A program made the translations under genes and the position numbers. A stretch of DNA of 22,681 bases from Candidatus Omnitrophota bacterium (GTDB lineage Bacteria; Omnitrophota; Omnitrophia; Omnitrophales; Aquincolibacteriaceae): positions 1 to 22,681 of the forward strand of contig JACPXK010000096.1 in NCBI GenBank assembly GCA_016196565.1. The letters run 5' to 3'. A model generated the notes under the pieces. The model did not search any database and was not told the DNA's origin. It saw only the letters and a list, made by a program, of their open reading frames with translations. This document shows, piece by piece, positions 12,801 to 15,877 of the stretch. Positions within the stretch are counted from its first letter, which is position 1. The number at the start of each line of letters is the position of its first letter.

Positions 12801-13241
12801 GCTCATGATTACCGGCAATATCCGGGATTAGCTAAGAGGCTGAAAATTCAAGTCGTTCCTCTAAATCGATTGAATCAAGCGATTCAAGAGGCAATTGGCG
12901 AGGTGCGCAAAATGGTTCCTGGCGGTGCCGGCGCCGAATTTTTTGATCATGTGACCATTTCAAGTTCTTCTCTGGAATGGTTGGAACAAGTGATGGCTCC
13001 GGCGTGGAGAATTCACGACGACCTCACGTATCGTTCCGCGGGAGTGCAGGCTTACCGTATCCGCGAAGAATTGAATTTGGGCCAAAGACGTTTGGCGCCC
13101 GAAAAAATCAAGCAATTAATGGAATTGAAATCCCGGATTATTTCCGCGTTGAAAGGACTTATTTCCGAAGAAAATCTCTCCCTAATCAGCCAAGCTTTCG
13201 ACCGTGCTTGGGCCTCCCGTTCCTTTGCTTGGAACGCCTAA
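3..13241 (+). CDS. Giant multi-enzyme gluconeogenic/glycolytic polyprotein (5' partial)
   Basis: A single open frame of more than 13.2 kb with no stop runs in from the left edge; the ATG at 9 is internal to a phosphoglycerate kinase domain, so the true start lies upstream. Domains in order: PGK, inactive-looking GAPDH, GAPDH, cupin glucose-6-phosphate isomerase, helical region, degenerate TIM, TIM, GlpX-type FBPase, two LacD-type aldolases, unknown C-terminal domain. Each enzyme was recognised from conserved motifs listed in the domain entries. These activities together would convert 3-phosphoglycerate to glucose-6-phosphate; the presence of an FBPase and absence of phosphofructokinase in the visible part points to the gluconeogenic direction. 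Proline/alanine-rich linkers (about 2105-2220, 5285-5390, 5700-5800) separate blocks. Only three cysteines occur in 4410 residues. No signal peptide can be judged because the N-terminus is missing. The gene ends at a TAA, 73 bases before a small membrane-protein gene. Enzyme identities are firm for most domains; activity as one polypeptide is inference. Confidence 0.93.
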   Translation, partial: RHMPRAAGPLVTHEVETITDARDAEVVLTAGLKISTKLPVLNMALNGGYLKKLPIGGAMATVFLLAMYPELKGQLGESYVGTETEFQLAKSIIEEAKRKGIELVLPEDFVITKGNVKDLMEQSAELTRALINEDNELIGTVPEGWMVVEKKDGTKEIQPSLSDTVTLIENGKVVGHVPDGWSIIDIGEKSSEKFDKIVKEAKKVFWNGPLGVFEWEIGKKATRSASRTAAKAKNTVVGGGDTIAAVDEEGLTEEMLHSSTGGGASITIYSGQEPKALPYVRATLENTEIWVPKHRLRQADFGFFSFLKKLFPAIKAFLRELNSKPDKVIIYGNSARARSYLWHNAVRNSQKPWYLRILRKNDFEITAVIGAKQDETFLKVLGHDSPHTQDFFEDRLNPKIKRNHEINFSLGQRWIKFYGNRKTRVLENVPSGKELAEIVDEADRIIIADELEDNLKLAGTFAQASKKKVKIEIATDRYVEGADAYAVPGDPNGPSGQITALTPAFMTSALTVIDALGEYLPIDGGHITGLERFTLSQAVTTGASVPKRIDTNFSASAMTNIVPASNLARQMQKTLNKVRPDIGKSFTVSYYRVPHSQGGAVALSLNLTQATSAKKVTKILKQITADPRYQGRIAVSTRTLASNMVAGRPEIAIIDPSQIVLTGDNQMIEIVIWQDPDWGQANQVAQRNRSVHRRSKKIKRWAPPAPAKTEAKPIRRPEDLTKYLEPTPDYLVDPYRPRLTDPVTGKPRKRVVGLNGPGRTGKTLFWYWFGASQKYKDEALKHSILPEEIGIFGDPEKDDLEVGAINGISGLEKIFDTYQHLPEPEALIQTWLQFLTKDDVQGKFFPHLSQEDAPGKYYGIDEETQTAWIKLHPEGNRIPLLNIRGSKAIPWKKYGVEIVIEATGGATEKKKAKALHMKGGAKKVIVSAPGKEMDASITIGVNEYDLKPGIDIISATSCTTTCIGGATKIVDTIFGIRRGLMGTWHAFTDENAAEDESKKNKDRHPSVKTNMVFTSTGAAVAIGESVPSVRGKLNGLAVRFGNPSASFGELTFEVERTTTVEEVNKAFEIAAKDGRFFIEYYKEGVPFSGTLVGNPHTGIFVSDLTRVSEDGRIVTIVLGYDNEWGFSGGLRRLASREARVIDEEEKDLPPPPGESKRPQYQPVFVEKPSEGDKSLHKTTSLPIWLTKTHELHFGKGMIVGDVSPVYFDQLGNFIMDKTAVQNHPDQIAYMVYHGVYASEEEKNFFESRGMRRDLTVIVSGVLIGKVADKEFSRVRGHIHPTPAGWKRTPQSEIYRVVSGNQVTITVEKPGTEDGQAERIVPMVRREGQNAPIPSNWKHMFSNTGTETAVTENIVAIEVTPDYSPVAQSHGLGVYYVQDKTKLARFLNRFYSFLETPFEKTGDFLKDHERTVRSVRSAVEVLNYWSGTQTAQDWFGRDAMEWAAGQLTTRLNAFMAAVPEKAEGREGLTDYFKNRTRDALNNLRPLAWKPEGKNDLALVSAKLETELGRIRGQLLSMQGGMRLIGKVFPQATQVTEGEDGLANILRAAYRQLDEVLMSPKPQETGAGAVDRIIKIYDGAVNTLLNRVDFSGDSHAGSRSRIEQLLALVESLQNILELARATDWTLQKILRETPGKSLSTQTFEISRNTVIDVLFAVTGRLHNLIVPILGQLEEGSVTDQDEKKKLERQKTFLVGIHQRLTTLTGVVSGSMTPADFSEADKLYLTIREVESAQRGLIRLIPPAEWVLKKGLQVSGAAMDTVTGAHQVDTALPPVVQEAAAESAAAKVTAPPLPVTGRIRVLKNPNYEDVPPVEWSYSPNDLPAPSDTLFPPDVPLGEAFRRNPDEIAYALSHDEAFEREVPWAYDVMPDRFAKWINRMKAVNRLIFWARTTSGWLESFAARMESTPSVADATPPASKPETAAPVSDVKPEISQSTLARGLRVPPSILNWLVKEIGRIIKVLQNLMRRVYVKLRKVRNRSIDKSTAHRFAGAAQEVIDILREKMWRHKPSTEIERKLDALELFFDDLNFQIEKARVGIGGGRNITPHAKGIIRRGKQWLGLTDVSVSAGRMMTEAMKGQSSWLHQLTHFALVVRTSELDDTLIHLLTSFVGKKMDQVWAYVIADPTLGGLDDWLARRQQNIEEIIYGIETVRMAAEILGKSQDTARANIIYSVVEKWITELELIERAGKFTVFVDTHFGIAEKRKLAQTAPFLLTPGTSAKSFVAGFAEQYSKVDYSAVDIVRLTSLRGQASLKFAGWALRHSAHTSRRTQTLLGIAQPDTIRDPSETLPELTEPLEELQEIEIRSLFDDSNETVNLANHKALKVKGESKGWVDGFGKAKSSKRSEIRTISNAVFFNPAATAVATAHTEVTKIVKRKNSRVRLAAQDVSDKDPFRQYGPFTGDVPAGEIKKIPGVKSVLINQDFRHDIQKDRDRQKLVNKIQASFLNDLTPVYFLKSRDAIGVRQEISQLAQGLRKTGLPPFSIRKIRFVYGGKDPAMAREIRSSVKREMFGALFFLRWFFGWLFRPRVFYQAQPKDEVLRAFDGVYFAPSTFRRGFFATLNPFLKNLAKSWRSFIVIADAGQEAPLAKAEQLTDLERTLSRKQARLTIAASFPDLGNLGVTSGASKPNVILGSQITGRFVPAKRLAANGIRFAFAGHSEQKLKPEIINQKARWLLAESIRPVIPVGEKTPAAIELELEKLLRGFTAADVLDTVIMYEPPDAIAGSGGKAVDPETVNTRIEWLRRMLAHRYGEATAGRAQLIYGGSVSQFNAAELSKQPEVKGLAVGSASVNPAVFAEIVQPMEKGGTGLSKLEAQLSGENWQKALKQILRFLAAKKENSQHAALVASAIRRQPHYKRIHYRLLEDRYQDHTHPSVRVAVRTILKELGPIDVRRDLMRIDFEQNMESNGVATKSTVTVAAAVKDHDRVGKGFQEEEEIKEADKAETDAIARDTREGVAIQGKVAMENHFTEGGGRDVVMADNAGDITNPSHASDGAIKTAGDDVEGTENVATNNHGIPFEKMTHKDSGGTSLLLTGEGLGSIGYIPDAYMHVIVTHVPPQLVKRLSRLLDPDVYSEDPVQLRENVKKILTFIAKANGLRRGIQDIEIVVMHRDRETAMVRAFEELGVTVTEIEDGTFEHGVYAAAYGHKEANGKHKVLWTVGGAPEGASNLAVAAALTKQGAVGAGRIYSKEINYTEAGHLSKAYNMKRRFAFRESERNNNGETEVDEIRRLRKESGKKDAGAILKGQKIFRSMDIKGEIQTSIAFITGSGVFGIPGARKLENYNNAYLVNVLEIQGDSESGGTIGLSQRIVKDPKKMTELGGRQRKARQAIRDELADIMGIPHYRTGRQYLQNLTPGKLRGLTRLIDPKTGAIKILAIDQVGGFQTPLAEYHDERGEAKVVSADDVTGSKIAISNILSGDGTTVLHDPIYGARQSVNAGAVPRNTALMFRVEKSTPAGAPAEREPGWTMAELKASGTDNLAKLLVYLDVDDPEYMKKQLDLVHEVAREAATYDVLLMVECYSFQRPSEKEEFARIEKAHGKDSNEYKAMRLRYARRQARNAIQAGYVLSPYADILKLEFPGDIDLMPDEELWENLRLMNRLADKPWVQLTAGVDFKVFERQLRMSMKAGASGYAAGRAIFKEALIEPSPEARDHFLKTTGVQRMKIINSIVDRYATPVIRHRRDRGKTPWRNLRWEDIAVPEERWFEKYPDHSVAHNTSIPRKPLPTVDEVMNKEMKKNPIHRDSPASIIQAYQRDLDNLPTELAIGRENFLNLSPGKLRGLHGITFGEGEDEGLANIMAMDQSNSFRRFLIAQEKRRRMSKGDIKYRPSYGEYLAPKKTLVKKSGDLPTGILIDIPYGALDIVSEGILPRDTALIGRLEESYDPAPAKRERGLTVAKLKRMGNTGVKILFYMDVENEPFTRQQLELARQIKKEADEEGILLLVEELTFLREGETKDSPEFIKRQRINAIQSARLLRPFADILKLEPIVGIEQVNGVKIDYGKWLNAAAGRDPWVVLSAGESFDKFIVKLRELLHYGAIGAMVGRATWQEFFEKGEDWLGVIGRSRLRELDQAVRQYGIPWMKRFSLTHADMRAAVQPGWHLAGTKPTPRRSELRVTPPRSEARAIKLPQAKPPVPSAFSEIGDWQAKYGDALRMIKEQVLGKNRPYWPFHWVIVHVTDGIAVPIPAHLVPHVRELLEADTLYPFGKPVAPGTSQIALDILLTNQLPAADDSFYFGLARNLMDDRGRFISLTVVGGDPDLAQQRQLAFAHDYRQYPGLAKRLKIQVVPLNRLNQAIQEAIGEVRKMVPGGAGAEFFDHVTISSSSLEWLEQVMAPAWRIHDDLTYRSAGVQAYRIREELNLGQRRLAPEKIKQLMELKSRIISALKGLISEENLSLISQAFDRAWASRSFAWNA
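960..2075 (+). other. Domain: GAPDH-fold, catalytic cysteine absent (pseudoenzyme)
   Basis: The segment follows the GAPDH layout from end to end. It has a Rossmann-type start (DKVIIYGNSARARSYL for canonical KVGINGFGRIGR), then ITAVIG and LGHDSPHTQDFF (canonical VVAIND and LKYDSVHGRF). Next come KKVKIEIATD, the active-site helix region ITALTPAFMTSALTVIDALG, a YYRVPHSQGGAVALSLNL strand (canonical RVPVPTGSVVDLTVEL), and EIVIWQDPDWGQANQVAQ (canonical KVVAWYDNEWGYSNRVVDL). The SCTTNC motif has been replaced and there is no cysteine anywhere in the domain; the catalytic histidine segment is also not recognisable. The glycine-rich NAD loop is altered. It most likely serves as a structural partner or regulatory domain for the active GAPDH that follows. 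The fold assignment is by motif order and needs a structure prediction. Confidence 0.72.
2241..3420 (+). other. Domain: glyceraldehyde-3-phosphate dehydrogenase
   Basis: This domain interconverts glyceraldehyde-3-phosphate and 1,3-bisphosphoglycerate with NAD(P). The dinucleotide loop is VVGLNGPGRTGKTLF (canonical GINGFGRIGR). EIVIEATG and KKVIVSAPGK precede the active site SATSCTTTCIGG, with the catalytic cysteine at 2874-2876. The catalytic histidine lies in GTWHAFT at 2955-2957. FTSTGAAVAIG, the C-terminal catalytic strand LAVRFGNPSASFGELTFEV and VLGYDNEWGFSGGL follow. An insertion of about 60-70 residues sits between the NAD loop and the middle of the Rossmann domain (about 2310-2540). 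All key catalytic residues are present, so it is probably active. The PGK and GAPDH domains catalyse consecutive reactions. Confidence 0.93.
3540..4140 (+). other. Domain: cupin-type glucose-6-phosphate isomerase
   Basis: This domain resembles the metal-dependent cupin phosphoglucose isomerase family known from archaea and some bacteria, which is unrelated to the common SIS-fold enzyme; it interconverts fructose-6-phosphate and glucose-6-phosphate. The expected metal ligands are in order: two histidines in RGHIHP at 3831-3839, glutamate in QSEIYRVVSG at 3876-3878 and histidine in NWKHMFSNTG at 4014-4016. The N-terminal pieces NHPDQIAYMVYHGVY and RRDLTVIVSGVLIGK also match the family layout, as do the C-terminal NIVAIEVTPDYSP strands. 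Length (about 190 residues) agrees with the single-cupin enzymes. Likely active. Confidence 0.85.
4141..6990 (+). other. Unrecognised helical scaffold region between enzyme domains
   Basis: About 950 residues with no recognised enzyme motif. The first half (to about 5260) is strongly helix-forming and charged, with leucine-rich heptad-like stretches such as RIEQLLALVESLQNILELAR and IREVESAQRGLIRLIP. Ala/Pro-rich linkers follow at about 5285-5390 and 5700-5800. The second half (about 5800-6830) begins with a very basic helix (RIIKVLQNLMRRVYVKLRK) and continues with long amphipathic helices. A short segment at about 5390-5610 resembles the N-terminal part of the cupin isomerase. An acidic Glu/Leu/Pro linker (about 6840-6910) leads into the TIM-like domains. 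A scaffolding or oligomerisation role is inference only. Confidence 0.55.
7030..7510 (+). other. Domain: degenerate triosephosphate isomerase-like (pseudoenzyme)
   Basis: The order of motifs follows TIM: VFFNPAATAV (first strand region), RVRLAAQDVS (canonical GAQNVS), YGPFTGDVPAGEIKKIPGVKSVLIN (canonical [23 protein letters not shown]), NQDFRH in place of GHSERR, a PVYFLKSRDAIG strand in place of PIVCVGE, and IRFVYGGKDPAMAREI in place of the phosphate-binding IYGGSV loop. The catalytic histidine is replaced by glutamine (7257-7259). The YEPVWAIGTG segment with the catalytic glutamate appears to be deleted, and no lysine sits at the NWK position. The domain cannot catalyse the normal reaction; it may form the other half of a TIM-like dimer with the next domain. 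Confidence 0.7.
7700..8425 (+). other. Domain: triosephosphate isomerase, catalytic His and Glu kept, Lys lost
   Basis: This domain would interconvert glyceraldehyde-3-phosphate and dihydroxyacetone phosphate. It carries FAGHSEQKL with the electrophilic histidine at 7965-7967, RPVIPVGEKTPAA (canonical PIVCVGE), MYEPPDAIAGSGGKAVDPE with the catalytic glutamate at 8145-8147, LIYGGSVSQFNAAEL for phosphate binding, and a closing VGSASVNPAVFAEIV. At the N-terminus FIVIADAGQEAP stands where TIM has FVGGNWKMN, so the active-site asparagine and lysine are missing. Lysine could be supplied by another domain, or activity may be reduced. It directly follows the degenerate TIM-like copy. Confidence 0.87.
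8655..9965 (+). other. Domain: GlpX-type (class II) fructose-1,6-bisphosphatase
   Basis: This domain would hydrolyse fructose-1,6-bisphosphate to fructose-6-phosphate. It aligns with GlpX over its whole length: DVRRDLMRIDFEQNMESNG (canonical RRELAIEFSRVTESAA), KAETDAIARD (canonical TADGAAVNAM), DDVEGTENVA at 8997-9023 (canonical VDPIEGT), GYIPDAYMHVIV, FEELGVTVTEIEDGT, VLWTVGGAPEGASNLAVAAAL (canonical GIGGAPEG) and IAFITGSGVFG (canonical IFSATGITKG). The DPIEGT-type metal site and GGAPEG are kept, but the canonical IGEGEIDEAP metal-binding loop is replaced by IQGKVAMENH, so part of the metal site is altered. The enzyme makes this polypeptide gluconeogenic rather than glycolytic. Confidence 0.84.
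10030..11045 (+). other. Domain: LacD-type class I aldolase, copy 1
   Basis: This resembles tagatose-1,6-bisphosphate/fructose-1,6-bisphosphate aldolases of the LacD family, which use a Schiff-base lysine. Motifs: LTPGKLRGL, ILAIDQVGGF with the conserved aspartate (canonical ALAFDQRGA), TVLHDPIYGA (canonical ILLDPEYG), LAKLLVYLDVDD (canonical AVKFLLYYDVDD), LLMVECYSF with the conserved glutamate, ADILKLEFP with the Schiff-base lysine at 10722-10724, QLTAGVDFKVFERQL and GYAAGRAIF. All catalytic positions are present. The third and last cysteine of the giant protein is in VECYSF. It would condense dihydroxyacetone phosphate and glyceraldehyde-3-phosphate. Confidence 0.88.
11280..12260 (+). other. 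Domain: LacD-type class I aldolase, copy 2
   Basis: A paralogue of the preceding domain: NLSPGKLRGL, IMAMDQSNSF with the conserved aspartate, ILIDIPYGA, VKILFYMDVEN, LLLVEELTF with the conserved glutamate, ADILKLEPI with the Schiff-base lysine at 11946-11948, VVLSAGESFDKFIVKL and AMVGRATW. It looks catalytically intact and is closer to canonical LacD in its ending (GRATWQEFFEKGEDW). The two copies differ substantially in loops, so the duplication is old. Whether both act on fructose-1,6-bisphosphate or one prefers another sugar bisphosphate cannot be told from motifs. Confidence 0.88.
12400..13241 (+). other. C-terminal domain of unknown function
   Basis: About 280 residues after a linker carrying two RSExR motifs. 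I do not recognise the fold. It begins with aromatic-rich strands (YWPFHWVIVHVTDGIAVPIP), has alternating strand and helix character in the middle (ISLTVVGGDPDLAQQ; LKIQVVPLNRLNQ) and ends with two predicted helices before AWASRSFAWNA. No glycolytic motif and no membrane segment is visible. Confidence 0.5.
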
Positions 13242-13314
13242 TTCCGTCCAAAAATAATTTCTAATCCTTTTCTTTAAGCCGCCGATAATTTCCACATCTA
13301 ACAAAGGAGGCGAT

Positions 13315-13410
13315 ATGTCTTTTTGGGTGTGGATGATTGCCGCGGTTCTCGTTTTGGCCGGCCTTGCTGCGGGCGGCTGGTGGGTTTATCATCAAATCAT
13401 GACTTTATAA
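13315..13410 (+). CDS. 31-residue single-span membrane microprotein
   Basis: A very short frame encodes 31 residues, MSFWVWMIAAVLVLAGLAAG followed by GWWVYHQIMTL, ending in TAA. A perfect AGGAGG Shine-Dalgarno sequence lies at 13305-13310, four bases before the ATG; it is one of the strongest ribosome sites in the window. Almost the whole peptide is a single hydrophobic segment flanked by tryptophans, typical of an inner-membrane anchor with a short periplasmic or cytoplasmic tail. It sits 73 bases after the giant gene and 18 bases before the next gene, so it is probably cotranscribed with them. Function is unknown; a small partner or regulator of a membrane complex is possible. Confidence 0.72.
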   Translation: MSFWVWMIAAVLVLAGLAAGGWWVYHQIMTL

Positions 13411-13428
13411 CCGGCGAAAGGCGGCAGG

Positions 13429-13689
13429 ATGAAACCTTTCGGCAAGCCGGTTCGGACCGGGCAGCGGTTGCGTACCGCTTTTTTATGCGGTATAGGATTT
13501 TTTTGCCTGGGAGCCGCGTTTCCGTCTTTGCCGGCCGTGAATATTCCGGTAAATTTCCCTTCTCTTTCCCACAAGTTTTCAGCTCGCGATTCATCGCAAA
13601 TATTCCCTCGTAAGAAAACCCTGTCTCAAGCGGAAAATCTTTTGAATGAATCCTGGCACATTCACCGGGCCATCAGCACTTCCTCCTAA
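13429..13689 (+). CDS. Small exported protein of unknown function
   Basis: 86 residues. The start has a positively charged stretch (MKPFGKPVRTGQRLR) then a hydrophobic core (TAFLCGIGFFCLGAAF) and a possible signal-peptidase site near SLPA, so a Sec signal peptide is likely; no convincing lipobox is seen. The mature part is short, basic and Ser/Pro-rich, with a helical tail (SQAENLLNESWHIHRAI). AAAGG at 13418-13422 is a fair ribosome site. It lies 18 bases after the microprotein gene. I do not recognise a family and coding status is moderately sure. Confidence 0.55.
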   Translation: MKPFGKPVRTGQRLRTAFLCGIGFFCLGAAFPSLPAVNIPVNFPSLSHKFSARDSSQIFPRKKTLSQAENLLNESWHIHRAISTSS

Positions 13690-13699
13690 CCGGCGTCCC

Positions 13700-13727
13700 T
13701 TGACCTTTTAACTAAAAAAGACATAAT
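13700..13727 (+). promoter_or_regulatory. Sigma70-like promoter predicting a leaderless transcript
   Basis: TTGACC at 13700-13705 and CATAAT at 13722-13727 are separated by 16 bases and match the -35 and -10 consensus at five of six positions each. The expected start of transcription falls at about 13733-13735, on the ATG at 13734. No Shine-Dalgarno sequence precedes that ATG. Confidence 0.6.
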
Positions 13728-13733
13728 TCTGTT

Positions 13734-15020
13734 ATGGGACTGACCCGGTATATCTGCACCAATTGCCAGCACCGCTTCGAGGCGGAAGAAAAAGAGAATC
13801 TCGAATGCCCGAACTGCCTTTGGAGCACTTCCTTGAAAAAAGAGGAAGAGCTCAAAGCGGAAGAGACGGCATCCCGATCCGGCATTCCATCTTCATTCAA
13901 CAAAACTCCTTTTAACCCGGCTTCCTTAGCTTCTCTTTGGCCTAAACTTCGTTTGTTCCTTACGATTGCAGTCCTCCTTGGAATCCTTGTTTTGGCGGGT
14001 CTTTTCGGAATTTCTCTGCTTAAAAAAATAGCCTCCGGCATCGATAAAAAATCTCCTAAAGAAACGATTGAAATTCAGACTGCTCCTACGACAGGCGTTC
14101 ATTTGCTAAGCGAAGAGGAGAAAGCGGCGCTTTACCGCAAAGTAGAGCTTTCAGCGACCCGGGAAATTTCGGAAGAGGAAAAACAAATTTTGGCGGCGCG
14201 GGTTTCGTTTGAAACCGGGATTATCGAAAAACTTCCTTCCCAAACCTGGACTTTGGAAAATTTCCAGCAGGTGATCGCAGAGCAGGAAAATTTTTATAAA
14301 ATCCCGCTTCCCGGAAGTTATAAGAAAAAACTGGAAGATGTTTTTAAGAAACATTATCTTCCCGCAGCCGAGGCTTTTAAAGCGGGGGATTTGCTTAAAG
14401 CCCGCGATGAATGGGTCGAGGCCCTGGCTTTTCCGGTTTACGGCGATGATATCCGTAAACACCGGGGAGTGGTGCTCACCATGCTGCGCGTCTTCATTAA
14501 TGATACGCTTTCCAAAATCGGGGCCATCAACGGCACGCTTGTGGAAAAGACCATTCGGGAAAAAGAACAAGCCCTGAGCCGGGGGTATCAGGAACTTGGC
14601 GAGCTTTTAAACAAATCGTCTTGGCCGGAGGCTTTGACCAAAGCGCAGGAAATCGAAAAAATTCTGCAGGAACTCGGCCGGCCTGAAATTTCGAAAGAGT
14701 CAGCGCCGCCTTATCCGGCCGGTGTTCGCCAAGTTGATGCAGACATTCAGGCAACTCTCTATAATATTTTGACTTCGCCGGCTCCTTCCGTGGTGGATCT
14801 TACGCCTATTGAGCATGATATCCTGGCCAAAAAACAAGTCATTCAAGGACTTTTGCCGGAAAGTTTGGCTTCGGCTGAAAAGGTGTATGAAGAAGCGCTC
14901 GAGCTCATCCGCGGGAAGAAATGGACTGAGGCCGAAGAAAAATTAAAGGGTTTGAATTATCCTCCCTCACTGGTGAAGGACGCTCAGGAAAAAGTCAAGG
15001 TCCTTAAAAAACTTTCCTAA
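13734..15020 (+). CDS. Zinc-ribbon, single-TM, TPR-like helical protein
   Basis: 428 residues. The N-terminus is a zinc ribbon with Cys8-x2-Cys11 and Cys25-x2-Cys28 (ICTNC, CPNC). One transmembrane segment follows at about residues 73-96 (LRLFLTIAVLLGILVLAGLF). The remainder is charged and helical, with repeated 'AxxAFKAGDLLKARDEWVEAL'-like units at about residues 218-238 and 390-410, suggestive of TPR-type helical hairpins. The zinc ribbon would lie on one side of the membrane and the helical part on the other. The start ATG has no ribosome site but sits at the predicted start of transcription. The next gene begins 60 bases later. Function is unknown; a membrane-bound adaptor is a reasonable guess. 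Confidence 0.85.
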   Translation: MGLTRYICTNCQHRFEAEEKENLECPNCLWSTSLKKEEELKAEETASRSGIPSSFNKTPFNPASLASLWPKLRLFLTIAVLLGILVLAGLFGISLLKKIASGIDKKSPKETIEIQTAPTTGVHLLSEEEKAALYRKVELSATREISEEEKQILAARVSFETGIIEKLPSQTWTLENFQQVIAEQENFYKIPLPGSYKKKLEDVFKKHYLPAAEAFKAGDLLKARDEWVEALAFPVYGDDIRKHRGVVLTMLRVFINDTLSKIGAINGTLVEKTIREKEQALSRGYQELGELLNKSSWPEALTKAQEIEKILQELGRPEISKESAPPYPAGVRQVDADIQATLYNILTSPAPSVVDLTPIEHDILAKKQVIQGLLPESLASAEKVYEEALELIRGKKWTEAEEKLKGLNYPPSLVKDAQEKVKVLKKLS

Positions 15021-15080
15021 ATCAAACCTTGATTCAATGCCCAAATCGGGTTAAGCTTTTCTTGAATTCGAGCCTATTCC

Positions 15081-15566
15081 ATGAAGCAAATTGACAATCG
15101 TCAAAACAAACTCATGCAAACCAAAGCCGGGATGAGAAATTTCCCGAAAGCCGCTTCCGCCATCCCGGGGAGTGAAGGAAGTTACGGTTCAGCGATTCCT
15201 CATAGTGGAATTGTTTACGGTCTTCTTAAAGATGTTTTGCTCGCCACTAAAATCGCCCAATCCGCCAAGCATGCCCATTTGGCCGTGCATCATTTTGATG
15301 AAGCGGCTCCGCTGGTGGAACATGTGCGTAAAAAAATCCCTTTCTTGATCATCCTCGATTGGGACACTTGCGAGGCCGAAGCCTACAAAGCACTCAAAGA
15401 GCTGCGTCAAAATGCCGATTTTAAGACTGTGCCGGTGGTCGGATTTGTCTCGCAGTCCAAAAGGGCGACGCAGGAAGAGGCCCAGCGTTCAGGCTGTGAC
15501 CGGGTTTATTTTAAATCGGAATTCGTTAAACATTTGGATGATCTTTGGGTGAGGTACGCATCATGA
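15081..15566 (+). CDS. Stand-alone receiver-like (CheY-fold) protein, probably degenerate
   Basis: 161 residues. After a variable N-terminus of about 40 residues there is a receiver-like fold: IVYGLLKDVLLATKIAQSAK, a strand PFLIILDWDT with a candidate phospho-acceptor aspartate (Asp93 or Asp95), an amphipathic helix, a PVVGFVSQ strand with the conserved Ser/Thr position at Ser124, and GCDRVYFKSEF with Lys145 in the place of the conserved lysine. The acidic pair expected after the first strand is missing (IVYGLL), so phosphorylation may be lost. There is no output domain. The stop overlaps the start of the next gene as ATGA. A weak promoter (TTGATT at 15029-15034, TAAGCT at 15052-15057, spacer 17) lies upstream. 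Its place before glgC suggests a regulator of storage-sugar metabolism, which is inference. Confidence 0.8.
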   Translation: MKQIDNRQNKLMQTKAGMRNFPKAASAIPGSEGSYGSAIPHSGIVYGLLKDVLLATKIAQSAKHAHLAVHHFDEAAPLVEHVRKKIPFLIILDWDTCEAEAYKALKELRQNADFKTVPVVGFVSQSKRATQEEAQRSGCDRVYFKSEFVKHLDDLWVRYAS

Positions 15567-15877
15567 TTTTTCACTTTGGTTATGAGCTTCCCGAGCCTCA
15601 GCCGGCGCCGGTGCTTGACGCCGAATCGCCGGATTTGACGCGCGAAGAAATCAGGATTTTGAAACTTCAAATCCGGAAGAACTCCCTGCTGATTGATGAT
15701 TACATCGAACGGCTGGATTTGCTCGTCAATAAAGAGTGCTACCCGCATAAAGCCGTTTTCATCGAAAAGATACGCCGCCGGCTTGACCTCTTAATGGAAG
15801 AGAACAATACCTTCCGCAGCGTGCTTTGGAAACATTTTCAAAAACAGGATCTTTTAGCCGAGGTAAAGTCTGCGTGA
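15563..15877 (+). CDS. Small coiled-coil protein of unknown function
   Basis: 104 residues from the ATG at 15563; a TTG in frame at 15545 is a less likely start. The chosen ATG overlaps the upstream TGA (ATGA) and is preceded by GGTGAGG at 15548-15554 with eight bases of spacing, so translation is probably coupled. After a Pro-rich start (ELPEPQPAPVLD) the protein is one or two charged amphipathic helices (LTREEIRILKLQIRKNSLLI; KIRRRLDLLMEENNTFRSVL), likely a coiled coil. Its own stop overlaps the glgC GTG as GTGA. I do not recognise a family; three overlapping genes in a row argue for joint function. Confidence 0.75.
   Translation: MIFHFGYELPEPQPAPVLDAESPDLTREEIRILKLQIRKNSLLIDDYIERLDLLVNKECYPHKAVFIEKIRRRLDLLMEENNTFRSVLWKHFQKQDLLAEVKSA

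Noticed and set aside
15545..15562. TTG at 15545 as start of the coiled-coil gene
   Set aside because: ATG at 15563 overlaps the upstream stop as ATGA and has a well-spaced GGTGAGG; the TTG lies within that ribosome site region.
15826..15873. TTG at 15826 as start of glgC
   Set aside because: The extra residues are not GlgC-like and overlap the upstream gene; GTG at 15874 has GAGG upstream and the GTGA overlap.
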